Shown: piece by piece, positions 1-6,573 of the stretch | How positions within the stretch are numbered: the stretch's first letter is position 1 | How the letters are laid out: the number at the start of each line of letters is the position of its first letter | DNA from: Candidatus Gastranaerophilales bacterium | GTDB taxonomy: Bacteria; Cyanobacteriota; Vampirovibrionia; Gastranaerophilales; Gastranaerophilaceae | Direction: 5' to 3' | Length of the DNA stretch: 33,651 nucleotides | Assembly: GCA_944323995.1 (NCBI GenBank) | Contig: CALUUN010000013.1 | Coordinates: 1 to 33,651, forward strand | Position numbers and translations under genes: made by a program | The notes under the pieces: model-generated | What the model was told of the DNA's origin: nothing | Database searches by the model: none | Seen by the model: only the letters and a program-made list of their open reading frames with translations

Positions 1-92
1 GCTTTTGTAAAAAATAGTTTACAAATTTCTAAAAAAAGAGGAACCAAAAATTTAATTATTTGCGGAACTGGACTTTACCAAAATAATCATTT

Positions 93-268
93 TATCCGTA
101 CACTTCAAAATCGGTGCGTAATTCAGCTATATTACGAAAATCTCAATCTATCCGTACAGTCCGAAAAAAGTCCAGTTCGGCAGTTTGATTATTTTGGAAT
201 ACTTAAAATTCCGACCTGAAAAAGCCCACACAAAGCGGGCTTTCCAAAAATATCAATCTATCCGTACA
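93..268. repeat. short direct repeats, tatccgtaca x3
   Basis: The 10-mer tatccgtaca starts at 93, 149 and 259. The last two copies belong to the 16-mer tcaatctatccgtaca at 143-158 and 253-268, which is identical in both. In the same stretch, ggaactggactt (64-75) recurs in reverse complement as aagtccagttc (169-179), and ccaaaataatca (78-89) recurs in reverse complement as tgattattttgg (186-197). Each block is inverted but their order is kept, so this is not a simple stem-loop. The spacing is irregular, so it is not a CRISPR array. Integrase arm-type sites or a decayed mobile-element end are possible readings. Confidence 0.6.
216..243 (-). terminator. hairpin with T-run, minus strand
   Basis: The arms aaagccc (221-227) and gggcttt (237-243) form a 7-bp stem. 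Read on the minus strand the stem is followed by five T (216-221 on plus). It may be a backup terminator for the tRNA-His transcript, because no other minus-strand gene is seen between them. Confidence 0.4.
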
Positions 269-306
269 AATCAATCCGGACGTGAAATTACACTCATCAT
301 GCGCAT

Positions 307-332
307 TAAAAAACTCTCGCTTTGGAGAGTTT
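307..332 (-). terminator. terminator of tRNA-His transcript
   Basis: The arms aaactctc (311-318) and gagagttt (325-332) form an 8-bp stem. On the minus strand it is followed by a T-run. It lies about 7 nt past the 3' end of tRNA-His, the expected place for its intrinsic terminator. Confidence 0.75.
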
Positions 333-338
333 ATAAAA

Positions 339-415
339 TGGGGCGCCTGATGGGATTCGAACCCATGCATATCGGAACCACAATCCGAGGTCTTAACCGC
401 TTGACGACAGGCGCC
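339..415 (-). tRNA. tRNA-His (GTG)
   Basis: Read on the minus strand this folds as a full cloverleaf. The anticodon stem TCGGA/TCCGA encloses the loop TTGTGGT, giving anticodon GTG (His). The T arm contains GGTTCGAATCC. The acceptor stem GCGCCTG pairs perfectly with CAGGCGC, and outside it an extra G at -1 faces C73. That G-1:C73 pair is the identity element for histidyl-tRNA synthetase and confirms the assignment independently of the anticodon. CCA is encoded at 341-339. Confidence 0.97.
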
Positions 416-460
416 ATCACAAATTCTATATTAACATAAACATTATCTAAATCAAGCCTT

Positions 461-486
461 AAAAAATCCCGCCTGAGCGGGATTTT
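461..486 (-). terminator. terminator downstream of the response regulator
   Basis: The arms aaaatcccgc (463-472) and gcgggatttt (477-486) form a 10-bp stem with a 4-nt loop. It begins 5 nt after the stop of the minus-strand response regulator. A-runs and T-runs on both sides could make it work in either direction, so it may also insulate tRNA-His. Confidence 0.85.
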
Positions 487-490
487 AAAT

Positions 491-1240
491 TTAGCTTATA
501 CGCTGAAACATATATCCTATGCCTCTGGCAGTTAAGATTAATTCAGGGTTTGCAGGATCTGCCTCAAGTTTTGAACGCAGTCTTGAAATATGAACGTCAA
601 CAACACGCGTATCAATTCTGTGATCCGGCGGATAAGCCCAGACATGCTGCAATATTTCATTTCTTGAAAATGCCTGACCTGAATTATTTACAAGCAATTC
701 TAACAAACTGAATTCCATACCTGTAAGTCTGATGCGTTCATTTTTTCTGAACACCTGACGACGGGCCGTATCAATTTTAATGTTACCTGTTGTAATAACA
801 TTTTTGGTAACTTTGCCTGTAGGAGCAACAGCTTCACGATTATTAGTACGTCTTAAAACGGCCTTAACACGCGCTTCCAACTCTTTCGGGCTGAAAGGTT
901 TAATAACATAATCATCTGCACCGAGTTCCAAACCGGTAATTCTTTCTGATACATCACCGAGAGCTGTTAAAATAATGATAGGAACATCAGATGTGCGTCT
1001 GATTTCACGGGTTACACCATAACCGTCCATTTTCGGCATCATTACATCCAGAACCACAAGATCAGGATTATATTTATTAAATGCATTAACGGCTTCTTCT
1101 CCGTCCTGTGCAGTATAAACATCGTAACCTGCCATTTTCAAACGTGTTTCCAAGATACGTCTGATACTTGCTTCGTCATCCGCTAAAAGAATACGTTGAC
1201 GGTCTTCTGTTTCATTAGGCATTTCAGCATTTTCTGTCAT
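491..1240 (-). CDS. rpaB: OmpR-family response regulator, RpaB/Ycf27-like
   Basis: A two-component response regulator of 249 residues. The receiver domain (about 16-130) has the acidic pair D21-D22, the phospho-acceptor D65 in LVVLDVMMP, T92 and K114. A C-terminal OmpR/PhoB winged-helix DNA-binding domain (about 150-248) contains VVDVHISRLRSKLE and ends in a GIGYMFQRI-type wing. Stretches such as ALGDVSERITGLELGADDY and RVVDVHISRLRSKL read like cyanobacterial RpaB, which with the kinase NblS controls high-light and stress genes. This organism shows no photosynthesis genes here, so targets are unknown. GGAAAAG precedes the ATG. It appears to be a single-gene unit with its own terminator; no histidine kinase is adjacent. 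The family is certain; the orthology to RpaB is a strong impression. Confidence 0.9.
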   Translation of the reverse strand: MTENAEMPNETEDRQRILLADDEASIRRILETRLKMAGYDVYTAQDGEEAVNAFNKYNPDLVVLDVMMPKMDGYGVTREIRRTSDVPIIILTALGDVSERITGLELGADDYVIKPFSPKELEARVKAVLRRTNNREAVAPTGKVTKNVITTGNIKIDTARRQVFRKNERIRLTGMEFSLLELLVNNSGQAFSRNEILQHVWAYPPDHRIDTRVVDVHISRLRSKLEADPANPELILTARGIGYMFQRIS

Positions 1241-1394
1241 AGTCTTTTCCTTACATTTATAAATCTTACACCACTACTTTAAAAATTATTAACAAATATA
1301 TACTTATTTGTATTTTTTTATATTTTTATAACGATATATTAACCTAAGTAAAGTAAAATTGCAAGCATTTTTTTTAAATTTTTCGGTAAAAAAA

Positions 1395-2129
1395 CTATTG
1401 AGCCGAAACAATTTTTCTAAACTTTTCAAGATCTTCAACAGTATCAATCCCGACCGGTGTAAAATCAACAACACCGGTTTTAATTTTCATACCGTTTTGC
1501 AGGGCTCTTAACTGTTCAAGACTTTCCGAAAGTTCCAGCGAACCTTGCGAAAGAGAGGTCATTTTTTCCAGAGCTTTGCGCTTATAACCGTAAATTCCGA
1601 GATGGCCGTAAAAAGTTGCATGACCTTCATTACGTTCATAAGGAATTTTAGAACGGGAAAAATAAAGCGCATACCCGTTGTTATCAACAACACATTTGAC
1701 AATATTCGGATTTTCGATATCTTTTTTGTCCCGCAAAACACGGATAAGCGTTGAAATATCAGCATCTTCATTATCGCGGACATCTTTAATAACCTGATCA
1801 ATGCTTTCCGGCTTTATAAGGGGTTCATCGCCTTGGAGGTTAACGACATAAGAAATTTCGGGATGCCGTTCCATAACCTCCTGTATTCTGTCGCTGCCGC
1901 AGTTGTGAGTTTCTGCTGTCATTTCGGCTTCGGCGCCGAACAAAAGGCAAGTTTGCAGAATTTCTTCGTTATCAGTTGCGATAATAACTCTGTCCGCCAG
2001 AGATGCCTTAACCGCTTTTTCAAAAACCCACTGTATGATGGGTTTTCCGTTAACTTCAATGAGCGGTTTGCCTTTTAATCTGCTTGAACCGTATCGTGCC
2101 GGAATTATAATTGCTGTACTTCCTGTCAT
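1395..2129 (-). CDS. kdsB: 3-deoxy-manno-octulosonate cytidylyltransferase
   Basis: CMP-KDO synthetase, which activates KDO with CTP for the inner core of lipopolysaccharide in the cytoplasm. The 244-residue product starts with the nucleotide-binding signature IIPARYGSSRLKGKPL. It also has NLQGDEPLI, YFSRSKIPYER and HLGIYGYKRKAL, all typical of KdsB. A longer frame back to 2159 exists. The start at 2129 is preferred because it is preceded by AAGGAGAG and because family proteins begin a few residues before IIPAR. Its ATG overlaps the TGA of prmA (ATGA), so the two are translationally coupled. It is the last gene of an accD-accA-prmA-kdsB operon. Its presence implies an LPS-type outer membrane. 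Confidence 0.95.
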   Translation of the reverse strand: MTGSTAIIIPARYGSSRLKGKPLIEVNGKPIIQWVFEKAVKASLADRVIIATDNEEILQTCLLFGAEAEMTAETHNCGSDRIQEVMERHPEISYVVNLQGDEPLIKPESIDQVIKDVRDNEDADISTLIRVLRDKKDIENPNIVKCVVDNNGYALYFSRSKIPYERNEGHATFYGHLGIYGYKRKALEKMTSLSQGSLELSESLEQLRALQNGMKIKTGVVDFTPVGIDTVEDLEKFRKIVSAQ

Positions 2130-3019
2130 TTTTCTCTCCTTACGACAAAACTTGTCCACTGATTCAGATGAGCTTCTTCAACAATATTTAAATCACAATT
2201 TTTAACAGCGTCAATAACAACCTGTTTTTTCTCATCAAGAATTCCGCTCAAGACAAGCAGTCCGTTTATTTTTAATATATTTTTCAAATCAGGCATGATA
2301 TCCGCAAGAACATTATGCAAAATATTTGCCAGAACAAAATCAAATTTTGCGGTTAATTTATCTGCGGTATTAAGTTCAAAAACGCATTCGACACCGTTTT
2401 TTTGCGCATTTTCTTCTGCCACATCAATAACCGTTTCGTCATTGTCGCAGCCGTAAGCGGATTTGGCACCGAATTTCATTGCACAAATTGCCAGAATTCC
2501 GGAACCCGTACCGATGTCTGCAACCGAATCACCTTTTTTCAAATACTTTTCAACAGCTTTCATGCAAAGCTGAGTTGTGGCATGAGTACCCGTTCCGAAA
2601 GCACAGCCGGGCTCCAGTCTTATTACAACCTCATCAGGTTTTTGAGAATATTCAAGCCAATCCGGAACAACGACGATTTTGCCGCTGACTCTTGTTATAT
2701 CCCACTTTTCTTTCCATTTTTTTGACCAGTCTTGATTTTCTTTTTCTTCAAGCGAGAATTCCCAACTGCCGAGAGCTTCATCAGAAAACCCGCGTGACAA
2801 AAGGAGTTCGCGTTCTTTTTTTAAAAATGAACTTACATCGGCATGCTCTGATAAAAAAACTTTTAACGTACCTTCGGTTGTAGAAACCATTTCAAGGTCT
2901 TTGTAGGTTTCTTCCGCCAGAACCACGCCTTCGCAGGGAAGAAATTCAAAACATGCTTCGGAAAGAATGTCTTCAATTTCCGGATTAATTTTTATCTTAA
3001 GTTCAAAATACGTATTCAT
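2126..3019 (-). CDS. prmA: ribosomal protein L11 methyltransferase
   Basis: PrmA trimethylates lysines and the N-terminus of ribosomal protein L11 using S-adenosylmethionine. The 297-residue protein has an N-terminal L11-recognition region (1-110). It is followed by the conserved PGCAFGTGTHATTQLC segment (137-152), the SAM-binding motif DIGTGSGILAI (168-178), and FDFVLANIL as the NPPY-like catalytic-site equivalent. Length is normal for the family. The start ATG abuts the accA stop with no spacer, and the stop overlaps the kdsB start by four bases, so it is the third gene of a tight operon. Its functional link to fatty-acid genes is not obvious. Confidence 0.95.
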   Translation of the reverse strand: MNTYFELKIKINPEIEDILSEACFEFLPCEGVVLAEETYKDLEMVSTTEGTLKVFLSEHADVSSFLKKERELLLSRGFSDEALGSWEFSLEEKENQDWSKKWKEKWDITRVSGKIVVVPDWLEYSQKPDEVVIRLEPGCAFGTGTHATTQLCMKAVEKYLKKGDSVADIGTGSGILAICAMKFGAKSAYGCDNDETVIDVAEENAQKNGVECVFELNTADKLTAKFDFVLANILHNVLADIMPDLKNILKINGLLVLSGILDEKKQVVIDAVKNCDLNIVEEAHLNQWTSFVVRREK

Positions 3020-3973
3020 TTATTCTAAAAAAGCACCCATTTTTCTGAACTTATCATAGCGGCCTGATTTTAATTCATCTTTAGAAAGTTTATCAAGCTC
3101 ATCAAGGCTTGAAAGAATAGTACGTTTCATTTCTTCCGCCATAAACTCATAATTTGAATGCGCACCGCCGACGGGTTCTTTAATCGCGCCGTCGATAATA
3201 CCGAATTTCAACAAATCCGGAGCTGTAATTTTAAGCGCTTCAGCCGCCTCATTATTTTTAGAAGCATCACGCCAGAGGATAGAGGCACAACCTTCGGGCG
3301 AAATAACCGTATAATAAGCATGCTCCAACAGATAAACTTTATTTGCTACAGCAAGTCCGAGAGCGCCGCCGGAACATCCTTCGCCGGAAATTATAGCGAT
3401 AACCGGAACTTTTAATTTTGCCATCTCGCGCAAATTCACTGCAATAGCTGAACCCTGTCCTTTTTCTTCGGCACTTATTCCGGGGTAAGCACCGGGAGTG
3501 TCGATTATTGTTACAATAGGAATATTAAATTTGTCAGCGTGTTTAAACAATCTCAACGCTTTTCTGTAACCTTCGGGCTGAGGCATGCCGAAATTATATT
3601 CAAGGTTTTCTTTGGTGGATTTGCCTTTCATCGTACCGATAATCATAACCGGACGGCCGTCAATTTTAGCAAGCCCTCCGATAATGGCACGATCGTCCAT
3701 ACCTTCTCTGTCGCCGTGAAGTTCGACAAAATCCTCACAGATAAGTCTGACATAATCCAAAAAATTCGGGCGCTCCGGATGACGCGCAATCTGCATTTTT
3801 TGAGAAGGCGTCAAATTTGAATAGAGCTCTTTTCTGTAATCGTCAGCCTGTTGTTCAAAAGTTTCTATTTCTTTATTTAAATCCATGCCGGACTCCAAAC
3901 TTATTTTTTTTAATTCTTCAATCTTTTCCTGAATTTCCATGATAGGCTTTTCAAAATCCAAAATTGTAGACAT
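3020..3973 (-). CDS. accA: acetyl-CoA carboxylase carboxyltransferase subunit alpha
   Basis: The alpha subunit of the carboxyltransferase half of acetyl-CoA carboxylase. With AccD it transfers the carboxyl group from biotin to acetyl-CoA, giving malonyl-CoA for fatty-acid synthesis. The 317 residues include the N-terminal helical region, PSQKMQIARHPERPNFLDY, the crotonase-like core with IIDTPGAYPGISAEEKGQG, and the oxyanion-hole segment GEGCSGGALGLA followed by SPEGCASILWRD. All are standard AccA features and the length is normal. It starts 11 nt after accD and directly abuts prmA, so the two carboxyltransferase subunits are co-transcribed. Confidence 0.97.
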   Translation of the reverse strand: MSTILDFEKPIMEIQEKIEELKKISLESGMDLNKEIETFEQQADDYRKELYSNLTPSQKMQIARHPERPNFLDYVRLICEDFVELHGDREGMDDRAIIGGLAKIDGRPVMIIGTMKGKSTKENLEYNFGMPQPEGYRKALRLFKHADKFNIPIVTIIDTPGAYPGISAEEKGQGSAIAVNLREMAKLKVPVIAIISGEGCSGGALGLAVANKVYLLEHAYYTVISPEGCASILWRDASKNNEAAEALKITAPDLLKFGIIDGAIKEPVGGAHSNYEFMAEEMKRTILSSLDELDKLSKDELKSGRYDKFRKMGAFLE

Positions 3974-3984
3974 TTTTACCTCAA

Positions 3985-4857
3985 CTAAATATTACCGTGC
4001 ATTGACAAAATATTTGCCAGTGTTTTTCTCAAATCTTTGCGGGCGCAAACTACGTCGACCTGACCGTATTTCAAAAGGTACTCGGCAGTTTGGAAATCAG
4101 ACGGGAGTTTTTGTCTGATAGTCTGCTCAATAACACGTCTGCCTGCAAAACCGATACGCGCGCCTTGCTCTGCGACAATAATATCGCCGAGAGTACCGAA
4201 ACTTGCAGTAACTCCTCCGAATGTCGGCTCTGTCAAAAGATTTATATACAAAAGCCCTGCATCATCAAGTTTGGCGCATGCGCAGGAAGTTTTTGCCATC
4301 TGCATAAGACTCAGGGCGCTTTCCTGCATTCTTGCACCGCCGGAAGATGTGATAGCAAGAACAGGCAGCCTTAATTCTACGGCCTTTTCAATAATTCTCG
4401 TAACTTTTTCACCAACAACACTGCCCATTGAACCGCCCATAAAATCAAAATCCATAATAGCCGCAGCAACCTTATGGCCTTCAATAGAAGCAAGACCGGT
4501 AATAACAGCCTCATCAAGTCCTGTTTTTTCATGAGCTTTAGCCAGTCTGTCTTTGTAGGGTTCCGTATCAACAAACTCAAGGGGGTCGGTCGGTTTTATT
4601 TCAGAGAACAATTCTTCAAAAGAATTTTCATCGAACAACTGTTTAATACGGGTTCTTGCATTAATCCTGAAATGGTAGTCACAAACCGGACAGACGAACA
4701 TATTTTCTTCAATATCGGATTTTAACAACTGCGCATCACAGTGAACACATTTAGTCCACAAATCAGGATTTTCAACGACTTGAGCTGCTTTAGCTTCCAG
4801 AGCACGGCGTTGAATTTGTGCTTCTTTACGCTTTTCAAACCAATCTTGAACTGTCAT
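3985..4857 (-). CDS. accD: acetyl-CoA carboxylase carboxyltransferase subunit beta
   Basis: The beta subunit of the carboxyltransferase, partner of AccA in an alpha2beta2 complex. The 290-residue protein carries the family's N-terminal Cys4 zinc ribbon (C37, C40, C56, C59; CVHC...CPVC), then the crotonase-like core with GSMGSVVGEK, SSGGARMQES and PTFGGVTASFGTLGD. These residues and the length fit AccD well. It is the first gene of the accD-accA-prmA-kdsB run. The 108 bases upstream, shared with the divergent gene at 4966, should hold the operon promoter, though I see no clear consensus there. Confidence 0.97.
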   Translation of the reverse strand: MTVQDWFEKRKEAQIQRRALEAKAAQVVENPDLWTKCVHCDAQLLKSDIEENMFVCPVCDYHFRINARTRIKQLFDENSFEELFSEIKPTDPLEFVDTEPYKDRLAKAHEKTGLDEAVITGLASIEGHKVAAAIMDFDFMGGSMGSVVGEKVTRIIEKAVELRLPVLAITSSGGARMQESALSLMQMAKTSCACAKLDDAGLLYINLLTEPTFGGVTASFGTLGDIIVAEQGARIGFAGRRVIEQTIRQKLPSDFQTAEYLLKYGQVDVVCARKDLRKTLANILSMHGNI

Positions 4858-4965
4858 AATATTAAAATTTCCTTATATCCCTAAATATAATCTAAGTACA
4901 TTATACACAAAAAATAAAACTTATCAACTGGCAAATTTTAATATTCACCGTACTTATACAATGAT

Positions 4966-5679
4966 ATGAAAATACTTTCGACAGGCAAACTCCCGTTCAC
5001 GGCGTTAAAAATCAGACAGGACAAGGATATAAAAGTACCCGAAGACTTTCAATGCACAGACAGAGAAGGCTATAATTGCACGGTAAGCTATGCCGATTCG
5101 GGGCGCAAAAGTTTCAGAATAGACGGCACATCAGGCGGTTATATGCTGTTTCACACCGGTAATAACACATTATACGGCGATTACATAAAGGTACCCGAGC
5201 CGATGCAAAGGCGCGGACTGGGGACGGTTTTGCATTTGACAAAAATTATTGAAATGATGGAGAACGATTTTTCAACGATAAAAATACAATCAATGAACAC
5301 GGCCGTATTATTTCATGCAAAATTCGGTTTCAGACCGGATATAAAAGATTTCAAAGAAGCGCAGAATGCACTTATTGCGGTATCGCGCACTGGATTTTTA
5401 AGTGAAGATCTGATAGATGTGGCATCACAGGCGTATGAACAAACACCGTTTACTGATGAAAAAGAATACATTGAAAGGGCGAACAAAATTTTTGACAAAT
5501 TTTTAAAGATATGTTCAGCATCAAAAGAAATCGACCCTGATGATATATACTTTCCCGATGACCCGTTTGACCAGAACTTTATGTATAACATGAAACTCAC
5601 GCGTCAGGATGTAATTAATAACAAAGATTTTTACAATAATCTGTTTAAAAAATACAAAATTGATTATCAAATATCTTAA
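4966..5679 (+). CDS. GNAT-like N-acetyltransferase domain protein
   Basis: A 237-residue protein of uncertain role. Residues 55-122 look like the core of a GNAT acetyltransferase. YIKVPEPMQRRGLG (73-86) matches motif A, where Q/R-x-x-G-x-G/A binds the acetyl-CoA pyrophosphate, and NTAVLFHAKFGF (111-122) matches the family's N-x-x-A-x-x-x-Y/F-x-K-x-GF motif. The last 100 residues, acidic and rich in Asp and Phe, do not resemble a known domain. No signal peptide is seen, so it is probably cytoplasmic. The ribosome binding site is weak; TATACAAT lies a few bases before the start. It is convergent with the metalloprotease gene and overlaps it by four bases. The substrate is unknown. Confidence 0.7.
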   Translation: MKILSTGKLPFTALKIRQDKDIKVPEDFQCTDREGYNCTVSYADSGRKSFRIDGTSGGYMLFHTGNNTLYGDYIKVPEPMQRRGLGTVLHLTKIIEMMENDFSTIKIQSMNTAVLFHAKFGFRPDIKDFKEAQNALIAVSRTGFLSEDLIDVASQAYEQTPFTDEKEYIERANKIFDKFLKICSASKEIDPDDIYFPDDPFDQNFMYNMKLTRQDVINNKDFYNNLFKKYKIDYQIS

Positions 5680-6467
5680 TTGTTATCTTTTGGTTTTGCG
5701 AGATAATCCCTGACGTCAGAGGGGATTTGAACATTTTGGATTGCGAGGTGGTATTTTCTTAAATTAGCAATCGAATCCTGTTCTTCAAGCAAATCTCTTT
5801 TTTTACGCACAGGCGCATTATTTTGTTCAATATTAAGTTTTCCGGCCTGTTTGTTCATAATTTTCACCACAAGCTCATCAATATCCGAACCGCTTACCGA
5901 GTATTTGGAAGCAATGTCCGAAACCGTAGCACCCTGCGGGAATGTATAAAGCCAGTTGAGGGTCAGAACATCACAGCTTGAAACAGTCATAATACCTTTT
6001 TGATGGGGAGTATACATAATATCCTGCGGGAAAGGACTGTGTCCGAGTCCGACGGCATGCCCTATTTCGTGGAGGATTGTATGATAAACCTCGCCGTCAT
6101 CCATGTAATCCCTGTGAATAAGTCCGTCCGTAAGTCCGATACTGACTTCGGCACTATATAACCTGTTTGCACCGTCATAATCAAAATAGCAGTGTCCGAG
6201 AGCTTTGCGCTCAACACGCTTCCAGTCAACATTAATTTGAGATTCAAGAAGAGTGTTAACAACAGTAAACGAAACCTTGCCGCGGGTTGCGCTCTGCCAT
6301 GCATCAAGCGCTCTGCGCACCATTGCACGATAACGCGCATCCTGCCCCTGTTTTGAATAAAACTGCATAGGTGCAATAAAAACCTTTAAGGGCATTTTGC
6401 ATGTCCAGCGCATAATTTTTCCGTTGCGTAAAGATTCCTGTAAATAGGTTTTTTTCTGCATACGCAT
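5676..6467 (-). CDS. matrixin-like zinc metalloprotease with LysM-like tail
   Basis: A 263-residue protein with the full metzincin zinc signature HEIGHAVGLGH (133-143; H133, H137 and H143 as ligands, E134 catalytic). It is followed by DIMYTP, whose Met151 fits the Met-turn of M10 matrixins. Upstream, AWQSATRGKVSFTVV is typical of the matrixin N-lobe. Residues 175-205 (GATVSDIASKYSVSGSDIDELV) look like a LysM repeat, which binds glycan chains. No hydrophobic signal peptide or propeptide cysteine switch is visible in the first 30 residues, which is odd for a protease expected to act outside the cytoplasm. A start at Met3 (6461) is equally possible. The promoter region is shared with the divergent pilin-like locus. 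Confidence 0.8.
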   Translation of the reverse strand: MRMQKKTYLQESLRNGKIMRWTCKMPLKVFIAPMQFYSKQGQDARYRAMVRRALDAWQSATRGKVSFTVVNTLLESQINVDWKRVERKALGHCYFDYDGANRLYSAEVSIGLTDGLIHRDYMDDGEVYHTILHEIGHAVGLGHSPFPQDIMYTPHQKGIMTVSSCDVLTLNWLYTFPQGATVSDIASKYSVSGSDIDELVVKIMNKQAGKLNIEQNNAPVRKKRDLLEEQDSIANLRKYHLAIQNVQIPSDVRDYLAKPKDNN

Positions 6468-6511
6468 ATTTTATAATATTTTCAGGTTGATTGCAACAAT
6501 CCGCAAACAAA

Positions 6512-6540
6512 TTGACATTAAAAATCAAAAAATATATAAT
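6512..6540 (+). promoter_or_regulatory. perfect sigma70-type promoter of the pilin-like gene
   Basis: TTGACA at 6512-6517, a 17-nt spacer, then TATAAT at 6535-6540. Both hexamers match the consensus exactly and the spacing is ideal. It points at the start codon at 6574, so strong transcription of the switchable gene is expected whatever the length of the G tract. Confidence 0.85.
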
Positions 6541-6573
6541 AAAACCATGATAGAAAAAACGGAGGAAAAACAA

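Larger units (their letters stand above)
1..338. other. repeat-rich non-coding edge left of tRNA-His
   Basis: No recognisable gene is seen here. The stretch carries three copies of a 10-base word (tatccgtaca), two of them inside a 16-base exact direct repeat, a pair of short blocks present in both orientations, and two hairpins facing the minus strand. Plus-strand frame 1 is open from base 1 to a TGA at 217-219, but its 72 codons match nothing I know and include the repeats, so I do not call it a gene. The position next to the 3' end of a tRNA gene is typical of integrative-element junctions. That is an inference only. Confidence 0.5.

Noticed and set aside
1-219. Plus-strand frame 1 open from the window edge to a TGA at 217-219
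   Set aside because: 72 codons without recognisable protein, running through short DNA repeats; could be the end of an unseen gene but cannot be supported.
93-268. CRISPR array
   Set aside because: Only three 10-base words with irregular spacing (56 and 110 nt) and no cas genes.
185-439. 84-codon plus-strand frame across tRNA-His
   Set aside because: It reads through the tRNA gene and its terminator on the opposite strand; no ribosome binding site or family match.
1300-1360. HLR1 site in front of the rpaB-like gene
   Set aside because: gttaa/gttat words with an 11-bp period occur, but in very AT-rich DNA this is too weak to mark.
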